Assembly: GCA_964639225.1 (NCBI GenBank)
Contig: CAZXCK010000065.1
Location: 1-23,688 of the forward strand
Direction of reading: 5' to 3'
DNA length: 23,688 nucleotides
DNA from: CAZXCK01 sp964639225
Lineage (GTDB): Bacteria > Chloroflexota > Anaerolineae > Aggregatilineales > Phototrophicaceae
The translations under genes and the position numbers were made by a program. Below the pieces are notes generated by a model that was not told where the DNA came from, did no database searches, and was given only the letters and a program-made list of their open reading frames with translations. Shown here one piece after another: positions 7,762 to 14,583 of the stretch. Numbering within the stretch: the stretch's first letter is position 1; the number at the start of each line of letters is the position of its first letter.

Positions 7762-7796
7762 GGTGGCTGGCCAGGTTTGGATAAGTGATACACCAT

Positions 7797-7826
7797 ATTT
7801 TAGGCGCTAACGCGGAGTCCGCGCAA
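7797..7826 (-). promoter_or_regulatory. possible promoter for the HEAT-repeat gene
   Basis: Read on the - strand, TTGCGC (7826-7821) and TAAAAT (7802-7797) are separated by 18 nt. The -10 matches 5/6 and the -35 only 3/6. The start of transcription would fall near 7790, about 30 nt upstream of ATG 7761. The divergent pyrophosphorylase gene must have a separate promoter further right; I see no convincing match for it. Confidence 0.3.
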
Positions 7827-7954
7827 GCTGGCGGGCGTAGCCGGTTCAGCTATCCGATGGCAAACCGGGGCCAATGTGTTACTATTTTTCGTGTAATGAT
7901 GGCGATTGCTGTTCAACGTTATCCGTTTAACAGGGTACGCAAGAAAGGCAGATT

Positions 7955-9256
7955 ATGGCTCAGAAGCCTGTGTTGATCGTGCTGGCTGGCGGGGTTTCGT
8001 CGCGGATGTGGCCCCTGCGCGAGAAGTCGCTGCTCAAATTCGGCGAGGAACCGCTGCTCGTCAGCCAGTTGCAGCGTTATCGCAAGTTAGGGCTGGAGCG
8101 CGTCATCCTGATCGCCAATCCGGCTAACCAGACCATCATCAGCGAGCTGGTGGAGCCGCTGAAAAAGCATATGCGGATTGATGTCGGCGTCCAGGCCGAG
8201 CCGACCGGCATGGGCGACGCGCTGCTCCAGGCCGAGCCATTCCTGGGCGACTCGCCCGATACGCCGATCTACGTGACGCAGGTCCACGATGTCGTCGACG
8301 ACGCCCTGCACGAATCCATGCTCAAAGCCTTCGACAAAACGCCGTACGCCAGCTTTTTAGCCGGCTACGAAATGGCCGACTACTTCCCCGGTGGCTACTT
8401 GACGATCGACGACGACGGGCGTATTCATGGTATCGTCGAGAAGCCGGGCGCGGAGAACCGCCCCAGCAATCTGGTCAACATCGTGGCGCACATCCACAGC
8501 GCCGCTAACCGCCTCTTCGACGCCATACGCACCGAATACGCCAGCGACACGCCTGGCGATGACCATTACGAGCGGGCGATGGCCGCCCTCATGCCGGAGC
8601 AGGTCTATCAGGTGGTGCCTTACAGCGGCCACTGGAGCGCGCTCAAGTTCCCCTGGCATGTACTGGATGTGATGGATCACTTTCTGTCGCGCATTGAGGG
8701 GCAGCTTGTCGCCGAGGATGCCTTCATCGCGCCCAACACAACGCTGGTGGGCAACGTGTTTATCGCGCCCGGTGCGCGGATTTATCCGGGCGCGGCGGTT
8801 GTGGGACCGGCTTACATCGGGGCGGGGACCATCATCGGCAACAACGCGCTGGTGCGTAATTCGATGGTGCTGGATAACTGCGAGGTCGGCTTCACCACCG
8901 AGGTCGCCCGCAGCTATGTCGCCGATAACTGCTCCATGCATGCCTGCCGCGTGCTGGACTCGATCTTCGCGCCCGGCGTGAACTTCTCTGCTGGCTGCAC
9001 CACCGCCAATCTGCGCATCGACCGGGGCGAGGTGTCCTCGACCATCAAGGGCCAGCGCCTGCCCAGCGGACGCAACAAGCTGGGGGCCATCATCGGCCAG
9101 GAGAGCTTCCTCAGCGTCGATGTCATGACCATGCCCGGCGTCAAGATCGGCGAACGGGCGCAGGTGGGGCCGGGCACGCACGTCCATCACGACATCAAGG
9201 ATGGCCAGCGCGTGTACGTCAGGCAGCAGCTACAGGTGGTGGATGATGCCGATTGA
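7955..9256 (+). CDS. sugar-phosphate nucleotidyltransferase with left-handed beta-helix domain
   Basis: A 433-residue NDP-sugar pyrophosphorylase. The N-terminal nucleotidyltransferase domain (about 5-230) starts with the activated-sugar loop LAGGVSSRMWPLREKSLLKFG, a variant of the G-x-G-T/S-R-x-x-P-L-T-x-x-x-P-K signature; its length should be judged against LAGGVSSRMWPL at 10-21. VTQVHD near 109-114 probably supplies the metal-binding Asp. From about 250 to 425 the protein has hexapeptide repeats (for example IAPGARIYPGAAVVG and IGAGTIIGNNALV) of a left-handed beta-helix, and its end resembles the GlmU acetyltransferase tail. AAAGG lies six bases upstream of the ATG. The stop overlaps the following phosphohexomutase start by 11 nt. 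Together they would convert a hexose-6-phosphate to the 1-phosphate and then to an NDP-sugar. The exact sugar and nucleotide are not readable, and whether the helix domain acetylates anything is unknown. Confidence 0.85.
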   Translation: MAQKPVLIVLAGGVSSRMWPLREKSLLKFGEEPLLVSQLQRYRKLGLERVILIANPANQTIISELVEPLKKHMRIDVGVQAEPTGMGDALLQAEPFLGDSPDTPIYVTQVHDVVDDALHESMLKAFDKTPYASFLAGYEMADYFPGGYLTIDDDGRIHGIVEKPGAENRPSNLVNIVAHIHSAANRLFDAIRTEYASDTPGDDHYERAMAALMPEQVYQVVPYSGHWSALKFPWHVLDVMDHFLSRIEGQLVAEDAFIAPNTTLVGNVFIAPGARIYPGAAVVGPAYIGAGTIIGNNALVRNSMVLDNCEVGFTTEVARSYVADNCSMHACRVLDSIFAPGVNFSAGCTTANLRIDRGEVSSTIKGQRLPSGRNKLGAIIGQESFLSVDVMTMPGVKIGERAQVGPGTHVHHDIKDGQRVYVRQQLQVVDDAD

Positions 9257-10631
9257 CGCCCGTCTGTTCAAAAAATACGACATTCGCGGCCTGGCCACTG
9301 GCGACTCGCCGCCGCTGGATGTCGCCGCCGCGCGCAGCGTAGGCCGCGCCTTTGGCACCCATCTGCAGACCGTCGAGCACAAGCGGCGCGTGGTCGCAGG
9401 CCGCGACAACCGCGACACCTCACCGGCCTTGCAGCAGGCCGCTATGGAAGGTCTGCGCGACTCCGGCTGCGAGGTCATCGACCTGGGGCTGGTGGCGACG
9501 CCTGTCGTCTACTGGCACGCCGTCCACCGCCAGCACTGCGGCGGCCTGATGGTCACCGGCAGCCACCTCAAAGCCGACCAGAACGGCTTCAAGCTGAGTG
9601 TCGGCAATCGCAACCTGTACGGCGACGACATCCAGGCCATCCGTCACATCATCGACACCGGCGGCTACACGCAGGGCAGCGGCTCGCTGACGGCCCACCC
9701 GGAAGCCCGCCCGGAGTATCTGGCGGACCTCAAACGGCGTGTCCAGCCGGGGCCGGGGCTGCGCGTGGTGGTGGACGCCGGTAACGGTATCGGCGGGCTG
9801 TTTGGCCCGGCGCTGCTGGAGATGTGGGGTCATCAGGTGATCGAGTGCCTTTACTGCGAGCCGGACGCCACCTATCCCAACCACACGCCGAATCCGCAGG
9901 AAGCCGAGAACATGCGCGACCTGGGCCACTGGGTGCGCACCCTGGCTGCCGATGCCGGTATCGCCTTTGACGGTGACGCCGACCGTATGGGGGCCGTCGA
10001 TGAAAACGGCGAGATGATCGCCGCCGACCGGCTGCTGGCGCTGCTGGCCCGCGATATGCTGGCGCGACAGTCTGGCGCGGGCGTGGTCGCCGATGTGCTG
10101 ACCAGCCAGGTGCTGTTCGACGTGGTCGAAGAATCCGGCGGGCGGGCTTATATGGCCGCCAGCGGTCATTCGCTGGTCAAAAACGCCATGCGCGAACACG
10201 GTGCGCTGCTGGGCGGCGAGATGAGCGGGCATATCTTTTTAGGCGAGGATTACTTCGGCTTTGACGACGGCTTCCTGGCGGCGGGGCGGCTGCTGCAGAT
10301 CGTGGCGGCTTCCGGGCGCACGCTCTCCCAACTGGACGCCGAGCTGCCGCGCCTGTTCAGCACGCCGGAGTATCGCCCGCACTGCCCGGACGAATACAAG
10401 CAGGCCGTCATCGAGGGCGCGGCGGAGCGACTGGCTGGCAAGGGCGAGATCAACACGGTGGACGGCCTGCGCATCGGCTTCGAGCGCGGCTGGGGACTGC
10501 TGCGCGCCAGCAACACCGAGCCGGTGCTGAGTCTGCGTTTTGAAGGCGTTACTGAGGGTGACGCGCTGGCCTATCGCGATCTGTTCGCGGCTATTCTGCG
10601 CGACTATCCCGAAGTCGCGCCGCTGGAATAG
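9246..10631 (+). CDS. phosphomannomutase/phosphoglucomutase family enzyme
   Basis: A 461-residue alpha-D-phosphohexomutase. All four signature regions are visible. The phosphoserine loop is VTGSHLK with Ser106. The Mg2+ loop is FDGDADR (241-247). The sugar-binding loop is GEMSGHI (324-330). The phosphate-binding loop RASNTEP is near 424-430. The serine loop reads SHLK where most relatives have SHNP. I chose ATG 9246 because GGTGG lies six bases upstream and the family begins with this DARLFKKYDIRG sequence. ATG 9243 is adjacent and cannot be excluded, but the in-frame start at 9201 would add unrelated residues. It overlaps the pyrophosphorylase gene by 11 nt, so translation is coupled. The pair fits GDP-mannose or UDP/dTDP-glucose type precursor synthesis for glycans. 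Confidence 0.9.
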   Translation: MPIDARLFKKYDIRGLATGDSPPLDVAAARSVGRAFGTHLQTVEHKRRVVAGRDNRDTSPALQQAAMEGLRDSGCEVIDLGLVATPVVYWHAVHRQHCGGLMVTGSHLKADQNGFKLSVGNRNLYGDDIQAIRHIIDTGGYTQGSGSLTAHPEARPEYLADLKRRVQPGPGLRVVVDAGNGIGGLFGPALLEMWGHQVIECLYCEPDATYPNHTPNPQEAENMRDLGHWVRTLAADAGIAFDGDADRMGAVDENGEMIAADRLLALLARDMLARQSGAGVVADVLTSQVLFDVVEESGGRAYMAASGHSLVKNAMREHGALLGGEMSGHIFLGEDYFGFDDGFLAAGRLLQIVAASGRTLSQLDAELPRLFSTPEYRPHCPDEYKQAVIEGAAERLAGKGEINTVDGLRIGFERGWGLLRASNTEPVLSLRFEGVTEGDALAYRDLFAAILRDYPEVAPLE

Positions 10632-10650
10632 GCGGGGCGCTGTATCGCCA

Positions 10651-10686
10651 GGGCGGGGTGGCTGTCTCGCAGGACAGCTTCCGCCC
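10651..10686. terminator. GC-rich hairpin between convergent genes
   Basis: An inner stem GCTGTC (10661-10666)/GACAGC (10673-10678) with a 6-nt loop is extended, after a GGTG/TT internal loop, by GGGCGG (10651-10656)/CCGCCC (10681-10686). It lies between the convergent phosphohexomutase and permease genes. A T-tract is absent on both strands, so it may stop transcription weakly or serve as a 3'-end stabiliser. Terminator function is inference. Confidence 0.45.
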
Positions 10687-10715
10687 GCCTCGCACGACCC
10701 CAAAGCGGCAGGAAC

Positions 10716-12947
10716 TCAGCCGCTCGATAGCAGGTCGTCATCGAGAGATGCGTTACGCACGATCAACACGGTCCCTACGGCCTCGATCAGCGTGTTGAGC
10801 CGCTGGCTATATGAAACATCTTCTTCGGGCGTTGGCAGATGCATGCCGATAATCGTCAGATCGGCATCGTGGCTGTGGCGTCGAATGATCTCCGCTATGC
10901 TCACATCCGGCCTATCGCGGATAATCACCGACGGTTCGGCCTGAATACGCACGTTGTCAATCACGGACTGCATATGTTCGCGTGTGTCCGCGATGGCGGC
11001 TTCGCTGTTGACCACCCGCAGCAGGCGCACCCGTGCGCGCTTCCAGGATGGATGCTCCTCGATCAGGTGGACGAGGATCATCATCAGGTCTTCGTTACCG
11101 CCGCGCCCCTGCCACCACACATTGATAACACGGCGATCACCAAAACCGCGCCCCTGATTGTAGTTCAGGAACAGGACCGATTTGCCCAGCGTGAAAAAAT
11201 CCCGCACCAGACTCATCTGCAGCGTCTGCCCCGACGGGTCCCGGCTCCAGCCGAGCAGCACCGCGTTGGATTCCAAGTGTCCCAGCCCGTGTGCCTGCAC
11301 AATCATGGTCGCGCCCGTGCGAAAGTCCGGCACGACTTCGGCCTCTGCGAAAGCTTCAATCCGCGTCTCGTTGATGTAGCTCTGAATACCTTTGCGGGCG
11401 ACTTCGCGCAGATGGGCTTTGCCCGGATTGCTGACTTCACCGACGATAAGCTGGAAAAAAGTCACGATTCCGCGCCCCTGCGTCAGCCAGTCGGCGACCA
11501 TCGTCAACTGGGCGCGGTTATGCGGCTGTCCGGTGAATACGATAATGTTCGGTCGCCAGTTTTTGCTTTGCGGTGCCCGGCGGCGCAGACGCAGCAGCGC
11601 ATAACGTGCGATGGTGAACCAGACACCGCTGCGCAGGTCGCCCCACGTGCGCTCAATCCGGCGCCGCTTGAGAAACAGGTAGAAGCTGTAGCTCACGACA
11701 ATCGCAAACACGGTGGCCGCCGGGTTAATCAGGAACATCGCGCCGTAACACCCGATCGCGCCAACCAGCGGGATCACCCAATGCACCCGAAAACGCGGGC
11801 GGAAACTGGGATTCCCAACGATTTTTTCCAGCGCCGCCGCCAGGTTGACCATGCCGTAAGTGTTCAGAAAAAACATGGTGATGATGGGCGCGACGAAATT
11901 CAGATCGCCCGCCCAGATGACCGCCAGCGCGATGCCGCCAGTTATCAGCACCGCCATACGCGGCTCGGTGTTGCTGCCCAGGCGAGACGCGATCCACAGG
12001 GGGACAATGCGATCGTTGGAGATCGCCTGCAAGGTGCGCGGGGCCGCCAGAACGCTGCCCAACGCCGACGAAAGCGTGCTGGCCCACACACCCGTCAGGA
12101 TCAGCACCGGGATGGTGGCGATTTCCTGCATGGCCAGTGGATTGCTGAGTAACTGCTCCCGTGAAAGGTTAAGCGCCAGCCAGATGGCGGTGGCGAAATA
12201 GATGAGCGCCGTAAACAGGATGGACGTGATGGTGCCCACCGGAATACTGCGGCCCGGATTTTTCAGGTCGCCGGACAGGCTGGTGCCGACCTCGATTCCG
12301 GTTACGGCGGGGAAAAACAGCGCGAAGATGACCCAGAATGTGACGCCTTCTCTGTAAGACGCCTGGGACACGATTTCGCCGCTGCTCACACTGTCCCAGC
12401 CGCCGGTGAAGAAAGAGACCAGCGCCACCATCAGAACAGCCAGGATGAAAAACTGAATCCTGAGCGCGAAGTCCGCGCCGATATAAGCGATGAGGATAAA
12501 AACGACCGTGACCGCCGACGCGATATAACGCGGATCGACCGCCGCGAACATCTCCACCGTTTTCAGTGCTTCCGTGAAACCGATGATGTAAAACGCCACC
12601 GAGATCGCCTGCGACAGAAAAAGCGGAATCCCAATCGCGCCGCCGATCTCCAGACCGAGCGAGCGCGAGATAATGTAGTAATTGCCGCCAGCCCGGACCG
12701 TCATATTGGTGGCGATGGACGACAGCGATAAGCCGGTCATCAGCGAGATGAGGTTGGCGACAGCGATGATGGCAAGCGCGTTCCACAGCCCCCCCTGACC
12801 GACGACTTCGCCCATCCGCAGGAAGAGGATGATGCCCAGGATCGTCAGGATGTTGGGCGTAAACACACCTGAGAATGTGCCAAACCGAGCAGCGCCATTC
12901 CCTGTTGTGTTGTTGTTGCCGTTCCGTGTTCCGTTGGTTGTGGGCAT
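10716..12947 (-). CDS. cation-chloride cotransporter-like (SLC12/APC superfamily) permease
   Basis: A 743-residue membrane transporter. The N-terminal half (about 25-430) has about 12 hydrophobic helices with SLC12 hallmarks: FSGVFTPNILTILGIILFLR at about 25-44, SLSGDLKNPGRSIPVGT near 223-239 and AAPRTLQAISNDRIVP near 301-316. The C-terminal half (about 463-743) is soluble and resembles the regulatory domain of eukaryotic cation-chloride cotransporters. It begins NWRPNIIVFTGQPHNRAQL, contains NAVLLGW and ends with a PTPEEDVSYSQRLNTL...VLIVR segment. The transported ions or amino acids cannot be told. I chose ATG 12947 because AGGG lies just upstream; the longer reading frame begins at a TTG at 12980. 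A perfect 9-bp inverted repeat lies 24-54 bases upstream of this start. The gene follows the chemosensory operon in the same direction after a 112-bp gap and may be independent. Confidence 0.85.
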   Translation of the reverse strand: MPTTNGTRNGNNNTTGNGAARFGTFSGVFTPNILTILGIILFLRMGEVVGQGGLWNALAIIAVANLISLMTGLSLSSIATNMTVRAGGNYYIISRSLGLEIGGAIGIPLFLSQAISVAFYIIGFTEALKTVEMFAAVDPRYIASAVTVVFILIAYIGADFALRIQFFILAVLMVALVSFFTGGWDSVSSGEIVSQASYREGVTFWVIFALFFPAVTGIEVGTSLSGDLKNPGRSIPVGTITSILFTALIYFATAIWLALNLSREQLLSNPLAMQEIATIPVLILTGVWASTLSSALGSVLAAPRTLQAISNDRIVPLWIASRLGSNTEPRMAVLITGGIALAVIWAGDLNFVAPIITMFFLNTYGMVNLAAALEKIVGNPSFRPRFRVHWVIPLVGAIGCYGAMFLINPAATVFAIVVSYSFYLFLKRRRIERTWGDLRSGVWFTIARYALLRLRRRAPQSKNWRPNIIVFTGQPHNRAQLTMVADWLTQGRGIVTFFQLIVGEVSNPGKAHLREVARKGIQSYINETRIEAFAEAEVVPDFRTGATMIVQAHGLGHLESNAVLLGWSRDPSGQTLQMSLVRDFFTLGKSVLFLNYNQGRGFGDRRVINVWWQGRGGNEDLMMILVHLIEEHPSWKRARVRLLRVVNSEAAIADTREHMQSVIDNVRIQAEPSVIIRDRPDVSIAEIIRRHSHDADLTIIGMHLPTPEEDVSYSQRLNTLIEAVGTVLIVRNASLDDDLLSSG

Positions 12948-12970
12948 TCCGACCCTGATATGACGTAGAT

Positions 12971-13001
12971 GATCAGGCAAACTCAGATAGAATGCCTGAT
13001 C
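12971..13001. promoter_or_regulatory. inverted repeat upstream of the permease, possible operator
   Basis: GATCAGGCA (12971-12979) and TGCCTGATC (12993-13001) are perfect 9-bp arms with a 13-bp spacer. The centre-to-centre distance is 22 bp, about two helical turns, which suits a dimeric regulator. It lies between the last chemosensory gene and the permease start. It could instead fold as a hairpin in RNA. A T-tract is lacking, so a standard terminator is unlikely. Confidence 0.4.
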
Positions 13002-13059
13002 TCAGCGTCGAATACCAGCCTTTTTATCTGCAAGCCGGGGATGATTTAAGCTGAGCAAC

Positions 13060-13491
13060 TCATTCGCCAGCAGCGTTTGTCACCCGGGTGGCGGCGCGCA
13101 TCAGGTTCGCCATATCGACCACCAGCAGCGATTCCTGGTTGTGGCGAGTGACAGCGGCGATGATCTGCGACGCGCTGGGAGCCTGTGCGTCGTAATCCTG
13201 AAGGTGTACGATGTCGTCCACCTCATCGACCACCACCAGCAGCAGCCGGCCCGTATTATCGCGCAGCGCCACCAGCGGCGTCGACAGGTTCAGTTCGGTA
13301 TAAGCCTCACTCAGATAGCGGCGCAGGTCCACCACCTGGACGACCTGACCGCGCATGGTGATGACTCCCAGCACATGCGGCGGCGCGTCCGGCAAGGGGG
13401 TGATGGCCATCAGCCGCAGCACCTCGACGACGTGCGTCACGTCGATGGCGTACCATTCGTGCCCTACTCGAAAGCGTAGAAAAGCGATCAT
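13060..13491 (-). CDS. cheW: CheW-like coupling protein (last gene of chemosensory operon)
   Basis: A 143-residue single CheW domain, the SH3-like adaptor that links receptors to CheA. It shows the typical opening FLRFRVGHEWYAIDVTHVVEVL, which here means a short beta strand, the AIDV motif, then the I-x-x-L/P-L-P segment (ITPLPDAPPHVLGVITMRG) and VVDLRRYL. The start is ATG 13491, with GGGAG (13499-13503 complement) seven bases upstream; a GTG one codon before is possible. It follows cheB by about 20 nt, so it is the end of the operon. It is the second CheW of the locus. Two non-identical adaptors are common in Wsp/Frz-like systems, where they may have different receptor or kinase partners. 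Confidence 0.9.
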   Translation of the reverse strand: MIAFLRFRVGHEWYAIDVTHVVEVLRLMAITPLPDAPPHVLGVITMRGQVVQVVDLRRYLSEAYTELNLSTPLVALRDNTGRLLLVVVDEVDDIVHLQDYDAQAPSASQIIAAVTRHNQESLLVVDMANLMRAATRVTNAAGE

Positions 13492-13512
13492 CACATGACT
13501 CCCGTGTGGCTC

Positions 13513-14562
13513 TCAATCCGAAGCAGGCTGCACAATCTCGGTCAGCATGCGGGCGATTCCGTGCAGCGGCAGCGTATGGCGTGCCGCCCCCAGTTTGATC
13601 GCCTCGGCGGGCATGCCGAACACCGCGCAGCTTGCCTGATCCTGGGCGATGGTCACCGCGCCCTGCTGGCGCATCGCCAGCAGACCGGCAGCGCCGTCGG
13701 CCCCCATGCCGGTCAGCAGCACACCGACCGCCGCCGCGCCGAAACGCTCGGCGACGCTCTCGAACAGGACATCGCCGGCGGGCGTGTGCGGTAGTTTAGG
13801 CGTATCGCGGAAGCACACGTGCCGCCGCGCGTCGAAGCACAGATGGCGGCCAATCGGCCCGAAGTAGACATGCCCCGGCAGCAGCGGCTGTCCCTGGGCC
13901 GCCAGCTCGAATTGCAGCGGAGTCGTCTGGTTCAGCCAGCCACGCAGCGAGTTGAGGAAGTCGGCGGCGATGTGCTGCACGACGACGACCGGCACGGCGA
14001 AGTTCACCGGCAGCCGCTGGAATATCTCGGCTAAGGCGGCTGGCCCGCCGGTCGATGCGGTGATGGCGACGATCTGCGGCGGCTCCGCGACTGAACCCTG
14101 AACGACAGCTTTTGAAACCGCTGGGGCGGGTTGCGGTTGGCGCGGACTGCTATGATGGATGACGCGCACCCCGGCCAGGGCGCGCAGCGTGGCGCGCAGC
14201 CGGTTCGCCTGGTCGGCGAACGCGGGGTCATCCGGCCCCACTGGTTTCGGCAGCAGCGTCAGCGCGCCCTGACGAATGGCCCGGAAGGCGAGATCGGTCT
14301 CTTTGCCCTGCATCGCGCCGCTGACCAGCACAATGGGCGTGGGCGTCTGGGCCATGATGACCTGCGTCGCTTCCAGGCCGTCCATGACCGGCATGACGAT
14401 GTCCATCAGCACGATGTCCGGGCGATCCCTGCGCGTCACATTGACGGCCTGCTGGCCGTCGCTGGCCTCGGCGATGACCTGTAGTTCGGGGTCGCTCTGT
14501 ACGATGTGTCGCATCAACTGGCGCGTCGTCGCCGAATCGTCAACAAGCAGCACACGGATCAC
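13513..14562 (-). CDS. cheB: CheB protein-glutamate methylesterase/deamidase
   Basis: A 349-residue response-regulator methylesterase that removes methyl groups from receptor glutamates when phosphorylated by CheA. The receiver domain (1-125) has Asp8/Asp9, phospho-acceptor Asp54 and Lys106. After a linker rich in Pro/Gln, the esterase domain (about 160-345) carries the catalytic triad Ser170 (ASTGGP), His197 (VQHI) and Asp289 (GMGADG). All are intact. The start is GTG at 14562 with AAGGGCGG just upstream. It lies 21 nt after cheA and 21 nt before the last cheW, in one operon. It should oppose the CheR of the same locus. Confidence 0.95.
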   Translation of the reverse strand: MIRVLLVDDSATTRQLMRHIVQSDPELQVIAEASDGQQAVNVTRRDRPDIVLMDIVMPVMDGLEATQVIMAQTPTPIVLVSGAMQGKETDLAFRAIRQGALTLLPKPVGPDDPAFADQANRLRATLRALAGVRVIHHSSPRQPQPAPAVSKAVVQGSVAEPPQIVAITASTGGPAALAEIFQRLPVNFAVPVVVVQHIAADFLNSLRGWLNQTTPLQFELAAQGQPLLPGHVYFGPIGRHLCFDARRHVCFRDTPKLPHTPAGDVLFESVAERFGAAAVGVLLTGMGADGAAGLLAMRQQGAVTIAQDQASCAVFGMPAEAIKLGAARHTLPLHGIARMLTEIVQPASD

Positions 14563-14583
14563 GTTTCCGCCCTTCTTTGCGCA

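Noticed and set aside
10839..12152. 437-codon open frame on the + strand
   Set aside because: Antisense shadow of the SLC12-like permease; no family features or ribosome site.
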